A stretch of 64,000 nucleotides of DNA from contig JAUHZO010000001.1 of the NCBI GenBank assembly GCA_030425925.1, positions 1 through 64,000 of the forward strand, written 5' to 3'. This DNA is from Alphaproteobacteria bacterium. Lineage in GTDB: Bacteria; Pseudomonadota; Alphaproteobacteria; Rhodobacterales; Rhodobacteraceae. Below the pieces are notes generated by a model that was not told where the DNA came from, did no database searches, and saw only the letters and a list, made by a program, of their open reading frames with translations. The translations under genes were made by a program, and so were the position numbers. Each line of letters starts with the position of its first letter. Position 1 is the stretch's first letter. Shown here piece after piece: positions 26,434-35,966 of this stretch.

Positions 26434-26904
26434 TCACGCGGCGTTTTTGCCTCCGGGAAACAGGACCAGCCCCAGCGCCCCGGCAAAGATCGCGATATCG
26501 GCCACGTTGAAGGCAAACGGATTGTCGATGCCACAGCAGGACATGTTGAGAAAGTCCGCCACCGCGCCGTACAGCACCCGGTCCAGCACGTTGCCCAGCG
26601 CGCCGCCGATCAGCAGACCGGCGGAAACCAGCCCAAGCCGTCCCGGCGGGTCGCGCCGCATCCAGACCAGCACGAACAGCACGATGCCCAGCGCCACCGA
26701 GATCAGCACCCAGCGCGTCGCGGGCGCCTCGCCCGCGAGCCAGCCGAAATTGATGCCATAGTTCCAGGCCATGCGGAAATTCAGCAGCGGCGGCCAGACG
26801 TCGATGGACAGCCGCGTCGCCAGGTCCAGCACATGCACCACCCAGAACTTGGAAAGCTGGTCGATGACGAAGACGACCAGTGCGACGATCCACACCACAT
26901 TCAT
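26434..26904 (-). CDS. lspA: Lipoprotein signal peptidase (signal peptidase II)
   Basis: LspA removes the signal peptide from diacylated prolipoproteins in the inner membrane. The 156-residue protein has four transmembrane helices and the two aspartyl protease motifs: GALGNVLDR (Asp108) and FAFNVADIAI (Asp136). I chose the ATG at 26904; a TTG at 26940 would add a basic leader (ARKNKKHKGSG) and is possible. The downstream lipoprotein gene of the DUF3035 type is a likely substrate in the same transcript. Confidence 0.92.
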   Translation of the reverse strand: MNVVWIVALVVFVIDQLSKFWVVHVLDLATRLSIDVWPPLLNFRMAWNYGINFGWLAGEAPATRWVLISVALGIVLFVLVWMRRDPPGRLGLVSAGLLIGGALGNVLDRVLYGAVADFLNMSCCGIDNPFAFNVADIAIFAGALGLVLFPGGKNAA

Positions 26905-26968
26905 GCCACTGCCCTTATGTTTCTTGTTTTTTCGTGCCAAGACGTCACTCGCGTTTTGCGGGTAGAGA

Positions 26969-26989
26969 GTTAACGTTAACCAAGGTTAA
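26969..26989. promoter_or_regulatory. Overlapping TTAAC palindromes upstream of lspA
   Basis: GTTAACGTTAAC (26969-26980) is a perfect 12-bp palindrome and overlaps TTAACC-AA-GGTTAA (26976-26989), 65-85 bases before the lspA start in the 188-bp gap after purH. The TTAACC half-sites resemble CtrA sites but the TTAA-N7-TTAA spacing is not met. Possible operator, identity unknown. Confidence 0.3.
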
Positions 26990-27092
26990 GCGGTAGGGGC
27001 GCGTTTGTGTCAGCCTTCGCCCCTTTCCGCGTCAAGCGCTTGATAGAACTGGCGTGTTCCGGCGTCACGCCTGCAGGCACGGTGCCGTCGCG

Positions 27093-28673
27093 TCAGTGCC
27101 GGAAATGGCGCATTCCGGTAAAGACCATGGCCAGACCGGCCGCGTCGGCGGCGGCGATCACCTCGTCATCGCGCATCGCGCCGCCGGGCTGGATGATGGC
27201 GGTGGCCCCCGCCTCGGCCGCGGCCAGCAGCCCGTCGGGGAAGGGAAAGAAGGCGTCCGACGCCACCGCGCTGCCGCGCGCCGGGCTGTCGGGCAGGCCC
27301 AGCGCCCGGGCCATGTCGTCCGCCTTGTGGGCGGCGATGCGGGTGCTGTCGACGCGGCTCATCTGGCCGGCACCGATGCCCACCGTCGCGCCGTCGCGGA
27401 CATAGACGATGGCGTTGGACTTCACGTGCTTGGCCACCGTCCAGGCAAAGCGCAGATCGGCCAGTTCGGCATCGCTGGGCGCGCGTTGCGTGACCACCTT
27501 CACCTCTGCCGGCATGCCATTGTCTCGCGTCTGCACCAGGAAACCGCCGCCGACCTGGCGCAGCGCCAGCCCGGCGCGGGAAGGATCGGCCAGGCCCGGT
27601 GCAACCAGCAGGCGCAGGTTCTTGCGCGCGGCAAAGACCGCCTGCGCGTCCGCATCGGCCCCGGGCGCGATGACCACCTCGGTAAAGATCTCGGCAATCG
27701 CTTCGGCGGTGACACCGTCCAGCGGCGCATTCAGCGCGACGATCCCGCCAAAGGCCGAAACCCGGTCGCAGTCAAAGGCGCGGCGGTAGGCCTCTTGCAG
27801 CGTGGCCCCGCGGGCCACCCCGCAGGGATTGGCGTGCTTGATGATGGCGCAGGCCGGACCCTCCGAGGCGGCAAATTCGCTGACCAGTTCAAACGCGGCG
27901 TCGGTGTCGTTGATGTTGTTGTAGCTCAGCGCCTTGCCCTGAAGCTGCGTCGCTCCGGCCAGCCCGCCGCCGCTGCCATCGCCGTAGAAGGCCGCGTCCT
28001 GATGCGGGTTCTCGCCATAGCGCAGCGGCTGCGCGAGGGTGCCGGCAAAGACCCGGCGGCGCGGCGTGGTCTCGCCGATGGCCTCGGCCAGCCAGGTGCT
28101 GACCGCCGCATCATAGGCGGCCGTGCGGGCATAGGCGATCTGCGCCTGCCGCCGCCGGAACGCCGAAGATACCTGCCCGTCAAAGCGATCCAGCTCGTCC
28201 AGCAGCGCGGCATAATCCTCGGTATCCACCAGCACGCTGACATGGGCGTGGTTCTTGGCCGCCGCGCGGACCATCGCCGGGCCGCCGATATCGATGTTCT
28301 CGACACAGGCGTCATACCCGGCCCCCGCCGCCACCGTCGCCTCGAACGGGTAGAGATTGACCACCAGCAGGTCGATGGGCGCGATTCCGTGCGCCTGCAT
28401 CGCCGCCACGTGCCCGGCATCGTCGCGCAGCGCCAGAAGCCCGCCATGCACCGCCGGATGCAGCGTCTTGACGCGGCCGTCCATCATCTCGGGAAAACCC
28501 GTCAGTTCGGCGACATCGGTCACGGCAAGGCCCGCCGCCCGCAGCGCCGCCGCCGTGCCGCCGGTCGACACCAGCGCGATTCCGCGCGCGGCCAGCGCCT
28601 GAGCGAATTCGACCAGGCCGGTCTTGTCGGAAACGGAAAGCAGCGCGCGGCGCAGGGGCTGGAGATCTTGCAT
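27093..28673 (-). CDS. purH: Bifunctional AICAR formyltransferase/IMP cyclohydrolase
   Basis: PurH performs the last two steps of IMP synthesis. The 526-residue protein has the N-terminal cyclohydrolase domain ([44 protein letters not shown]) and the C-terminal transformylase domain with the catalytic KHANPCG and [10 protein letters not shown]. Length is normal (about 529). It starts 19 bp after the heparinase-like gene and continues an operon from rsmB. The ATG at 28673 is preceded by an in-frame TTG that I reject. Confidence 0.96.
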   Translation of the reverse strand: MQDLQPLRRALLSVSDKTGLVEFAQALAARGIALVSTGGTAAALRAAGLAVTDVAELTGFPEMMDGRVKTLHPAVHGGLLALRDDAGHVAAMQAHGIAPIDLLVVNLYPFEATVAAGAGYDACVENIDIGGPAMVRAAAKNHAHVSVLVDTEDYAALLDELDRFDGQVSSAFRRRQAQIAYARTAAYDAAVSTWLAEAIGETTPRRRVFAGTLAQPLRYGENPHQDAAFYGDGSGGGLAGATQLQGKALSYNNINDTDAAFELVSEFAASEGPACAIIKHANPCGVARGATLQEAYRRAFDCDRVSAFGGIVALNAPLDGVTAEAIAEIFTEVVIAPGADADAQAVFAARKNLRLLVAPGLADPSRAGLALRQVGGGFLVQTRDNGMPAEVKVVTQRAPSDAELADLRFAWTVAKHVKSNAIVYVRDGATVGIGAGQMSRVDSTRIAAHKADDMARALGLPDSPARGSAVASDAFFPFPDGLLAAAEAGATAIIQPGGAMRDDEVIAAADAAGLAMVFTGMRHFRH

Positions 28674-28692
28674 CAATTCGGTCCGGGATGGT

Positions 28693-30441
28693 TCATGTCA
28701 GGGCGTCCGCCTCGTCCCGCGCCAGGTCACGCACGGCGATGGCCGTGTCCTGGGCCTTGGCCAGCGACCAGCGGACCCGGGTGGCATACTCCATGGCCGC
28801 GCCGGACAAAACGATCTGTTTCGTCGCACGCGGCCGCAGCCGGCCCTTTTCCAGATAGACCGAAGGCTCCAGCGTCAGGGTGGTGCCGCCATCGTAGCGG
28901 AACACCCAGATCTCGCCCGAGCGCAGCGCCAGGGACACCGCCGTGCCGCCCATGTCCAGCGCCACATCGACATCGGGATGGAGGTGAAAGCGCACCGCAA
29001 AGGGCAGACCGGCCAGCCGCACCGCGTCCATCGCCTTGTCAAAGCGCCGCTTGGCCGGGCTGTCGAGCGCAACGAGGTAATCCTCGCCCTTCAGCCGCCG
29101 GCCGTCCAGCGACAACAGCAGGCTGCGCGCATGGGTCAGGCCCTGCACGCTGACATAGCCGTCATGGCCGCCCTCGAACCGCAGACCCTCGCTCAGATGG
29201 GTCATCTGGATGGGCACGTATTTCGGCACGTCCTCCAGCAATTCGCGCCGGGTCGAGCCGATCCAGCGCGCCGGGGCCAGCCGGGCACTGGAATACCCCT
29301 CGAGGCACAGCGTGGAATGCGACAGCGTCGCCCGGCCCGCGCGCCGCCAATCCTCGCCGAACCCGCCGCCCGAGCCGCAATTGACGATCAGCGGTCGCCG
29401 ACCCGAGGTGAGTTCGAACGCCAGGGTCGAGGCATGGGCATGGGCCGAGGCCTGCCCGCTGGGCGGCGGGGCGGCATCCACCAGCAGCGAACAGCGCCCC
29501 GCCGACAGCCGGGCATAGCCCATGGCCAGCCCGTCAGCCTGCCGCTTCTTGCTGCCCGAAGCCGCCAGCGCCTGGTCCAGCCGCCCTTCCAGCCCGCGGC
29601 CGCCGCCATGGAACCGCGCCAGGCCGCCATCGCAATGGCGCAGCGTGCGCAGTGTCGGCGCGATGCGCGCAATGGCGGACAGATGGTCGGGATCGGGCGC
29701 GATATCGGCACTGTCCAGCGCCAGCTGCGCCCAGGTCAGCAGGGTGAAGACCTCCAGCAGTTCCTCGGGATTGCGGGTGGGGATGCCGCCCTGATCGTCC
29801 ACTTGCCGGGCACATTCCTGGCCCAGCAGCACCCGCGCCGGTTCGGCCTGCGCCTCCATCCCCTCCAGCGACAGACCGGCATAGAGCAGGCCGGTCAGTG
29901 CCTCGAAACGCGGCAGGCCCGGCGGGGCCGCCTTGCCGCGTCGGGCCAGAAAGCGGGTCTGCGCGGCCAGCGCCGCGAAATAGGCCTCGGACTCCGCCGC
30001 CTCGCGTCCGCGCAGCAGGAACAGCGCGTGATGCACCCAGCGGATCAGCCGCCGCCCCGTCAGTTCCGGCGACCAGCCCGGCCCGGTGCCGCGGCCATAC
30101 CGGTCGATCCAGCCCCAGAGCCAGCCCTGCGCCAGCAGCCGGGCCTGCGAATCCCCCACCGCCGCCAGATCGTCGAGCCAGGCAAAGCCTTGGATTTCCT
30201 CGGTAAAGGCGTCGTCGGGCGGGTCGATGTCCCAGATCATCTGGCCCGGCGCCTCGATCAGGTGGCCGGCAAACATCAGGTTGCCCGCCATCATCTGGCG
30301 GCCCCGGGCGAAAAAGCCGATGGTGCGCGGTTCGGGCTGCGAGACGAACCCGGTGGCCGAACGGGAGCGCGCGCACAGGCGGGCCTGCACGCGATTCAGG
30401 AAACGCGCCCGGCGGACGCGCCAGCTTTGCCCCTTGGCCAT
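28693..30441 (-). CDS. Heparinase II/III-family protein
   Basis: A 582-residue protein of the heparinase II/III-like group. The N-terminal half is alpha-helical, (alpha/alpha)6 toroid-like (for example [25 protein letters not shown]), and the C-terminal half is beta-rich, including [21 protein letters not shown] and [13 protein letters not shown]. The family cleaves acidic polysaccharides, but this conserved Rhodobacteraceae member sits between rsmB and purH and lacks a clear signal peptide, so its substrate and location are uncertain. It probably shares the transcript with both neighbours. Confidence 0.87.
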   Translation of the reverse strand: MAKGQSWRVRRARFLNRVQARLCARSRSATGFVSQPEPRTIGFFARGRQMMAGNLMFAGHLIEAPGQMIWDIDPPDDAFTEEIQGFAWLDDLAAVGDSQARLLAQGWLWGWIDRYGRGTGPGWSPELTGRRLIRWVHHALFLLRGREAAESEAYFAALAAQTRFLARRGKAAPPGLPRFEALTGLLYAGLSLEGMEAQAEPARVLLGQECARQVDDQGGIPTRNPEELLEVFTLLTWAQLALDSADIAPDPDHLSAIARIAPTLRTLRHCDGGLARFHGGGRGLEGRLDQALAASGSKKRQADGLAMGYARLSAGRCSLLVDAAPPPSGQASAHAHASTLAFELTSGRRPLIVNCGSGGGFGEDWRRAGRATLSHSTLCLEGYSSARLAPARWIGSTRRELLEDVPKYVPIQMTHLSEGLRFEGGHDGYVSVQGLTHARSLLLSLDGRRLKGEDYLVALDSPAKRRFDKAMDAVRLAGLPFAVRFHLHPDVDVALDMGGTAVSLALRSGEIWVFRYDGGTTLTLEPSVYLEKGRLRPRATKQIVLSGAAMEYATRVRWSLAKAQDTAIAVRDLARDEADALT

Positions 30442-30526
30442 CTACTCTGCCTCACCTACGACCCCGACGGGCTCTTTGCCGCAGATCATAGCCAAGCACC
30501 CGCGGGAAGTCACCTGCGTTTCGCGG

Positions 30527-31783
30527 TCAGTCCTTTTGCAGGCACAGCATGTAGAATCCATCCATCCCGCCCTGCTCTGCCCAATAATCGGGCCGCAGCC
30601 GAAGCCCGCCTTCGGGCGCGTGCCAGTCCGGGGCCACCCCCGGCAGCGTGACCGGCAGGGCGCGCAGGCCCGGCACGCGCTGCACCACCGCCTCGGCGTG
30701 GCACTCGCCCTCGTCGGGCAGCAGCGAACAGGTGGCAAAGACCAGCCGCCCGCCCGGAGCCAGAAGACCCAGCGCATGGTCCAGCATCGCCTCTTGCAGC
30801 GCAATCAGCTCGGCAATCCGCTCGCCCTGGCGGGCATGGGGCAGGTCGGGGTGACGGCGGATCGTGCCGGTGGCCGAGCACGGCGCATCCAGCAGGATGG
30901 CGTCATAGCGCCCGTCATGGGTCAGCGCGTCGCCCTCGACCAGCCGCGCCGTCAGGCCGGTGCGCGACAGGTTCTCCTCGACCCGCGCCAGCCGGTGCGC
31001 CGACAGGTCCAGCGCGGTCACCCTTGCGCCCATCGCCGCCAGTTGCAGCGTCTTGCCGCCCGGGGCGGCGCACATGTCCAGTACGGACTTGTCCGCGACA
31101 TCGCCGAACAGGCGCGCCGGCAGCGCGGCGGCGGCATCCTGCACCCACCAGGCCCCCGTGTCGAACCCGGGCAGCGCGCTGACCTGGCCCGCCGCGTGCA
31201 GCCGGACCGAGCCGGTGGGCATAACGGTGCCGCCCAGATCGGCCGCCAGCCGGTGCGGATCGTCCCGCGCCGTCAGGTCCAGCGGCGCTCCGGCAAAATG
31301 CGCGCGCTCCATCGCGGCGACGGGTTTGCGGCCCCAGGCCTCGACCAGCGGCGCGCGCAGCCAGCGCGGCAATTGCGGCACCGGCAGGCGGTCCCAGTCC
31401 TGCGCTGCGCTGGTGGCCAGCTTGCGCAGCACCGCGTTCACCAGCCCCTTGAACCCATTGGTCTTGCGCCCGGCGGCAGCGATGTTGACGCAATCGCTGA
31501 CCACGCCATGCGCCGCGCCGCCCCGGGCCAGTTCCACCGCGCCCAGCCGCAGGATGTTCAGGGTGCGGCCGGCAGGGCGCTTGTGCAAAAGCGGTTTCAG
31601 CAGCCGGTCGGCGCGGTCCAGCCCGCGCAGCACGTCCAGCGCCAGCCGCTGCGCGGCGGCACGGTCGGCCGGGTCCAGCGCCTGCACCAGTCCGCCGGTT
31701 TCGGACAGCGCCCGGCCCTGCCCCAGAACGGCATCCAGAAGGTCAATGGCGGCCTTGCGGGCCGGGCTGGGCAAAGCGGTCAT
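30527..31783 (-). CDS. rsmB: 16S rRNA (cytosine-5)-methyltransferase RsmB/NOL1 family
   Basis: A 418-residue protein with an N-terminal NusB-like RNA-binding domain (about 1-135) and a C-terminal SAM-dependent m5C methyltransferase domain. The SAM loop is DMCAAPGGKTLQLAA, motif IV is LLDAPCSATGTIRRHPD and motif VI is VFATCSLLPDEGE; the two cysteines are the catalytic pair. It would methylate C967 of 16S rRNA. It diverges from a small DUF1674 gene, and the heparinase-like gene follows after 85 bp. Confidence 0.92.
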   Translation of the reverse strand: MTALPSPARKAAIDLLDAVLGQGRALSETGGLVQALDPADRAAAQRLALDVLRGLDRADRLLKPLLHKRPAGRTLNILRLGAVELARGGAAHGVVSDCVNIAAAGRKTNGFKGLVNAVLRKLATSAAQDWDRLPVPQLPRWLRAPLVEAWGRKPVAAMERAHFAGAPLDLTARDDPHRLAADLGGTVMPTGSVRLHAAGQVSALPGFDTGAWWVQDAAAALPARLFGDVADKSVLDMCAAPGGKTLQLAAMGARVTALDLSAHRLARVEENLSRTGLTARLVEGDALTHDGRYDAILLDAPCSATGTIRRHPDLPHARQGERIAELIALQEAMLDHALGLLAPGGRLVFATCSLLPDEGECHAEAVVQRVPGLRALPVTLPGVAPDWHAPEGGLRLRPDYWAEQGGMDGFYMLCLQKD

Positions 31784-31862
31784 GCGGGCTCCGGGCTGGG
31801 CCGGGGGCTTGCCCCGGCAAGGCCGCGGCGTATATCAGCCGGGCGAGCAGGAGGAAAGCCCG

Positions 31863-32054
31863 ATGTCCGACACGCCCCGCCCCGATCTGCCCCCCGCCGC
31901 ACAGCGCGCGCTGGCCGAAGCAGAAGAGCGCCGCCGCAAGGCCGAGGCGCAGGCCCGCGCGAATCCCATGCCGCCCGAACTGGGCGGCCGCGACGGACCG
32001 GAACCGGTGCGCTACGGCGATTGGGAAAAGAAGGGCCTCGCCATCGATTTCTGA
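31863..32054 (+). CDS. DUF1674 / SDHAF4-like protein
   Basis: A 63-residue protein ends in GRDGPEPVRYGDWEKKGLAIDF, the signature of DUF1674, the bacterial relative of succinate dehydrogenase assembly factor 4. The N-terminal half is a charged Ala/Glu/Arg helix. By family it may help the flavoprotein subunit of succinate dehydrogenase assemble. It has a strong AGGAGG site and is divergent from rsmB, an arrangement common in alphaproteobacteria. Confidence 0.9.
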   Translation: MSDTPRPDLPPAAQRALAEAEERRRKAEAQARANPMPPELGGRDGPEPVRYGDWEKKGLAIDF

Positions 32055-32075
32055 CGGCAGGCCCGGAGGGCGCGG

Positions 32076-32426
32076 TCAGCGCAGGCGGAACTCTGCCGAC
32101 TGGCCCCGCCCCTTGTCCGAGGTAAAGCGGATGCGGTCGCCATTGGCGCGCACCTCCTGGCAATTGTAGCCCAGATCGCGGTTGCCCCAGTACAGGTCAC
32201 GGCAGAAATAGCCGCCCTGCCATTGCCATCGCCCGGTGACCGGACGCTTGGCCCCGGTGCCGCGAATGCCGCCATCCGGGCTCACCCGAAGCTCAACCAG
32301 CGGGCGGGCCAGAGTCTTGCCGCGCACCGCCGCGACAAAGCTGTCGCGATCCGCCACCCGCGCAAATTCGGCCGAAACCGCCCCGGCCCAGAGCCCCATC
32401 ACACAAAGAAGTCCTGTCAAACGCAT
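32076..32426 (-). CDS. Small secreted protein of unknown function
   Basis: A 116-residue protein with a clear signal peptide (1-19, GAVSAE). The mature part, about 97 residues, has two cysteines (GGYFCRDLYW and LGYNCQEV), probably disulfide-bonded, and an alternating hydrophobic pattern suggesting a small beta-rich domain (GRWQWQGGYFCRD, RIRFTSDKGRG). I do not recognise a named domain. It lies downstream of dapB on the same strand with a 77-bp gap and may have its own promoter. Confidence 0.75.
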   Translation of the reverse strand: MRLTGLLCVMGLWAGAVSAEFARVADRDSFVAAVRGKTLARPLVELRVSPDGGIRGTGAKRPVTGRWQWQGGYFCRDLYWGNRDLGYNCQEVRANGDRIRFTSDKGRGQSAEFRLR

Positions 32427-32503
32427 TCCATGTCCCCGCTTGTTCCGGCACAGGATACGTCGCAGGGAAAGGTTCAGATCATCTGAACGGCGGCAGGACC
32501 GGA

Positions 32504-33322
32504 TCAGCCCTGTTTCAGGCCCAGCACGTCCAGCATGTCGTATTCCCCCGGTTCCTTGTCCTGCCCCCAGAGCGCCGCGCGCAGCGCCCCGCGGGCAAAC
32601 AGCGCCCGGTCCGACGCGATGTGCCGCAGCACGATCCGTTCGCCTGCGGCGGCAAAGATCACCTCGTGCTCGCCCACCACGTCGCCGCCCCGGATGGCGT
32701 GAAAGCCGATATGGCCGCGAGTGCGCGCGCCGGTGATGCCGTCGCGGCCACGGTCCGCCACAGCCTCCAGCGCCACGCCGCGGCCTTCGGCAGCGGCCTC
32801 GCCCAGCATCAGGGCGGTGCCGGAGGGTGCGTCCACCTTCTGGTTGTGATGCGCCTCGACGATCTCGATATCCCAGTCTTCATCCAGTGCCGCCGCCACC
32901 TGCCGGGTGACCTGGGTCAGCAGGTTCACGCCCAGGCTCATGTTGCCGGCCCGCACCACCACCGCGTGCCGGGCCGCCGCGGCGATGCGCGCCAGGTCCT
33001 CGGCGGACAGCCCCGTGGTGCCGATGACGTGCACGGCACGGGCCTGCGCGGCCAGTTCGGCAAACCCGACGGTGGCCGCCGGGGCGGTGAAGTCGATCAC
33101 CGCCTGTGCGCGGGCAAAGGCCTCGGGCACATCCGAACTGACCTCGATGCCCAGCGCGGTGCCGCCCATGGCCTCGCCCAAATCGCGGCCCAGCCAGTCA
33201 TGGCCCGGACGCTCCAGCGCCGCCACCAGCCGCAGCCGGTCGCTGGCCAGCACCTCGCGCGCCAGCATCCGGCCCATCCGGCCCGAAACTCCCGTGATCA
33301 CCACACCCGGACGTTCGCTCAT
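32504..33322 (-). CDS. dapB: 4-hydroxy-tetrahydrodipicolinate reductase
   Basis: DapB reduces the DapA product with NAD(P)H on the way to diaminopimelate and lysine. The 272-residue protein has the nucleotide fold [29 protein letters not shown], the catalytic [16 protein letters not shown] (His-His and Lys) and [19 protein letters not shown]. Start at 33322 has a GGGGAGCAGGGA ribosome region. It is divergent from rbfA with 85 bp between starts. It completes, with dapA, two steps of lysine synthesis in this window. Confidence 0.96.
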   Translation of the reverse strand: MSERPGVVITGVSGRMGRMLAREVLASDRLRLVAALERPGHDWLGRDLGEAMGGTALGIEVSSDVPEAFARAQAVIDFTAPAATVGFAELAAQARAVHVIGTTGLSAEDLARIAAAARHAVVVRAGNMSLGVNLLTQVTRQVAAALDEDWDIEIVEAHHNQKVDAPSGTALMLGEAAAEGRGVALEAVADRGRDGITGARTRGHIGFHAIRGGDVVGEHEVIFAAAGERIVLRHIASDRALFARGALRAALWGQDKEPGEYDMLDVLGLKQG

Positions 33323-33407
33323 GTCCCTGCTCCCCTTTTGGCTGCCCCCTGCCATAGCCCGTGCCGGGTTGCTTGGCAAAGCCCTGTACTGCGCTTAAGT
33401 CTGGCCC

Positions 33408-33803
33408 ATGGCTCGCAACAGAATCCACGATGGCCCCGGCCCCAGCCAGCGCCAGCTTCGCGTCGGCGAACTGATCCGGCGGCGTCTGTCCGACGTGTTG
33501 TCGCGCGGCGACATCCACGATCCCGAACTCAACCGCCTGTCGATCACCGTGGGCGAGGTCCGAGTCTCGCCCGATCTCAAGGTGGCCACGGCCTATGTGG
33601 TGCCGCTGGGTGGTGCCGGGCAGGACGACATGTTCGACCTGCTCCACCGCAACCGGGCCGAGTTGCGGCGTGCAGTGTCGCGCGGGCTGACGCTGAAATT
33701 CGCGCCCGAGTTGCGCTTTCGTCTCGACGAGACGTTTGACCGGCTGGACGAGTCGCGCAGGCTGTTTGCGCAGGATTCCGTCCGCCGCGATGTCGAGGAG
33801 TGA
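33408..33803 (+). CDS. rbfA: Ribosome-binding factor A
   Basis: RbfA is a KH-type RNA-binding protein needed for late 30S subunit maturation and cold adaptation. The 131-residue protein has the family core: RVGELIRRRLSDVLSRGDIHDPEL, ITVGEVRVSPDLKVATAYVVPLG and LRRAVSRGLTLKFAPELRFRLDETFDR. The last is the conserved C-terminal RF.D...DR segment. It is followed after 4 bp by the phosphodiester glycosidase gene. truB, which often lies near rbfA, is not seen here. Confidence 0.94.
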   Translation: MARNRIHDGPGPSQRQLRVGELIRRRLSDVLSRGDIHDPELNRLSITVGEVRVSPDLKVATAYVVPLGGAGQDDMFDLLHRNRAELRRAVSRGLTLKFAPELRFRLDETFDRLDESRRLFAQDSVRRDVEE

Positions 33804-33807
33804 CGCG

Positions 33808-34557
33808 ATGCGGCGCGCGGCTCTGGCGCTGGCGGCAATCGTCCTGGCCGGTCTGGCCACCGCCCCGCGGGCCCGGGCGGTGGAATGCCGCGGGCTGGAC
33901 CATGACGGCAACCGCTACACCCTGTGCGAGGTCGATGCCCGGGCCGAAACCCTGAGGCTTTACCGCGCCGATGCCGCGGGCCTGGTCTATGGCCATTTCT
34001 CGGTGCTTGACGCGGCGCTGGCGCGCGCCGGCCGGCAGCTTGTCTTTGCGATGAATGCCGGGATGTATCACGACGACCGCGCGCCGGTGGGGTACTATGT
34101 CGAGGACGGTCGCGAAGAGATGCGCGTGGTGCCCAATGCCGGGCCGGGGAATTTCGGTCTGCTGCCCAACGGCATCCTGTGCCTGCGGCCGGGCCGCGCC
34201 GACGTGATCGAGACCCGCGATTTCCTGGAATGCCGCCCCGGCTGCACCCATGCCACGCAATCCGGCCCCATGCTGGTGATCGACGGCAAGCTGCACCCGC
34301 GCTTTCTGCCCGACAGCACCTCGCGCTATGTGCGCAACGGCGTCGGCACCAGCGCCGACGGGGCGCGGGCGGTGTTCGCGATCTCGGAAAACGCGGTGAC
34401 GTTTCACGAATTCGGGCGGCTGTTCCGCGACGTTCTGCGGCTGCCCAACGCGCTGTTTCTGGATGGCAATGTCTCGCGCCTGCACGCGCCCGCGCTGGGA
34501 CGGTCCGATCCGGGCCGCCGCATGGGGCCCATCGTGGCGGTGACCGCGCCGCGGTGA
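33808..34557 (+). CDS. Phosphodiester glycosidase (NAGPA/DUF2233) family protein
   Basis: A 249-residue exported protein with a signal peptide (1-24, APRARAVE). Features of the family are FAMNAGMYHDDRAPVGYYVEDG, the GNFGLLPNGI segment, CTHATQSGPMLVIDGKLHP, RNGVGTSADGARAVFAIS and the terminal NALFLDGNVSRLH. The human relative uncovers mannose-6-phosphate; bacterial members are thought to act on cell-wall sugar phosphodiesters, but the substrate here is unknown. The ATG at 33808 has AGGAG seven bases upstream and lies inside a possible earlier start (33790). Confidence 0.9.
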   Translation: MRRAALALAAIVLAGLATAPRARAVECRGLDHDGNRYTLCEVDARAETLRLYRADAAGLVYGHFSVLDAALARAGRQLVFAMNAGMYHDDRAPVGYYVEDGREEMRVVPNAGPGNFGLLPNGILCLRPGRADVIETRDFLECRPGCTHATQSGPMLVIDGKLHPRFLPDSTSRYVRNGVGTSADGARAVFAISENAVTFHEFGRLFRDVLRLPNALFLDGNVSRLHAPALGRSDPGRRMGPIVAVTAPR

Positions 34558-34619
34558 CGGGCTTGCGCCGCGGCGCGGACCGGCCTACCTCAGGGCGGAT
34601 GTCCATCGCCGGAGGCCCC

Positions 34620-35966
34620 ATGTCCACATCGCCCGAACGCCTGACCGACGCGCTGCTTGCCGCTGCCCGCTCTGCCGGGGCCGACGCCGCCGACGCCATC
34701 GCCGTGGCCGGCACCGCGCTGTCGGTGGACATGCGCGGCGGCACGCTGGAACAGGCCGGACGCGCGGAAGGGACCGAGATCGGGCTGCGGGTGTTTCTGG
34801 GCCGGAAAAGCGCCATCGTGTCGGCGTCGGACACCAGGCCCGAAACCATGGCCGCCATGGCCGAGCGCGCCGTCGCCATGGCGCGCGAAGCCCCCGAAGA
34901 CCCTTTTGCCGGGCTGGCCGATCCCGCGCAGCTGGCGCAGGGCTGGGACGTGGCCGGGCTGGAGATGGCCGATCCCGCGCCCGAACCCGCCCCCGAGGCG
35001 CTGATGGAGGATGCGCGCCGCGCCGAGGCCGCGGCCCTGTCGCGGCCCGGCATCGCCCAGGTGCAGACGGCCTCGGCCTCGTACAGCGCGCGCCAGGTGC
35101 ATGTTGCGGCCAGCAACGGGTTTTCCGGCGGCTACCTGCGCACCGGGCGCAGCCTGTCCTGCGTCACCATCGCGGGCGAGGGTCTGGGCATGGAGCGCGA
35201 TCATGACGGCGATCACCGGGTGTTCCAGGCCGACCTGCGCAGCCCCGAAGAGATCGGCCTGACCGCCGCCGACCGCACGCTGGCGCGCCTGTCGCCGCGC
35301 CGTCCGCGCACCGGTGCCTGCCCCGTGCTTTTCGACGAACGTATCTCGGGATCGCTGATCGGCCATCTGATGGCGGCGGCCAACGGGGCGGCTGTGGCCC
35401 GCGGCGCGTCCTGGCTGCGCAACGGTCTGGGCACGCAGGTGCTGCCCGCCGGGCTGTCGCTGGTCGAAGACCCGCACCGCCCGCGCATCACCGGCTCGCG
35501 CCCGTTCGATGCCGAAGGCCTGCCCACGGCGCGGCGCGCCGTGGTGCAGGATGGCGTGCTCACCGGCTGGACACTGGATCTGGCCACCGCGCGCAAGCTG
35601 GACATGGCCCCCACCGGCAACGCCGCCCGCGGCCCCGGGTCGGCACCCTCGCCCTCGGCCTGGAACCTGGAACTGACCCAGGGCGCCGAAAGCCGCGACG
35701 CGTTGATCGCGGCCATGGGCACCGGTCTGGTGGTGACCTCGATGATCGGGGCCACGATCAACCCCAATACCGGCGACTATTCCCGCGGGGCCTCGGGCTT
35801 CTGGGTGGAGAATGGCGAGATCGCCTATCCGGTCTCGGGCGTCACCGTGGCGGGCAACCTGCTCGAGATGCTGCGCGCGCTGGTGCCGGCCAACGACGCG
35901 CGGCCCTGGCTGTCGCGGGTCGTGCCCTCGCTGCTGGTCGAAGGGCTGACCCTTGCCGGCGAGTGA
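34620..35966 (+). CDS. TldE/PmbA-family protein (non-catalytic partner type)
   Basis: A 448-residue member of the TldD/PmbA family. The sequence shows the SGADAADAIAVAG helix, GRKSAIVSASDTRPETMA, the central TAGACPVLFDERISGSLIGHL region, SLVEDPHRPRITGSRPFDAEG and NPNTGDYSRGASGFWVENGEIAYPV, all typical of TldE rather than TldD; the HExxxH zinc motif of TldD is absent. TldE works with TldD in maturing or degrading small peptides. No tldD lies nearby. Start fixed by GGAGG before 34620. It overlaps the phosphatase gene by 14 bp. Confidence 0.9.
   Translation: MSTSPERLTDALLAAARSAGADAADAIAVAGTALSVDMRGGTLEQAGRAEGTEIGLRVFLGRKSAIVSASDTRPETMAAMAERAVAMAREAPEDPFAGLADPAQLAQGWDVAGLEMADPAPEPAPEALMEDARRAEAAALSRPGIAQVQTASASYSARQVHVAASNGFSGGYLRTGRSLSCVTIAGEGLGMERDHDGDHRVFQADLRSPEEIGLTAADRTLARLSPRRPRTGACPVLFDERISGSLIGHLMAAANGAAVARGASWLRNGLGTQVLPAGLSLVEDPHRPRITGSRPFDAEGLPTARRAVVQDGVLTGWTLDLATARKLDMAPTGNAARGPGSAPSPSAWNLELTQGAESRDALIAAMGTGLVVTSMIGATINPNTGDYSRGASGFWVENGEIAYPVSGVTVAGNLLEMLRALVPANDARPWLSRVVPSLLVEGLTLAGE

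Noticed and set aside
26905-26940. TTG start adding a basic leader to lspA
   Set aside because: LspA proteins normally start close to the first helix; I kept the ATG at 26904 but could not exclude the longer form.
26969-26989. CtrA binding site
   Set aside because: The TTAA half-sites are spaced 2 or 6 bases apart rather than the required 7.
32076-32426. Toxin gene for the small secreted protein next to dapB
   Set aside because: It has a signal peptide and two cysteines but no adjacent antitoxin-like gene and no recognised toxin motif.
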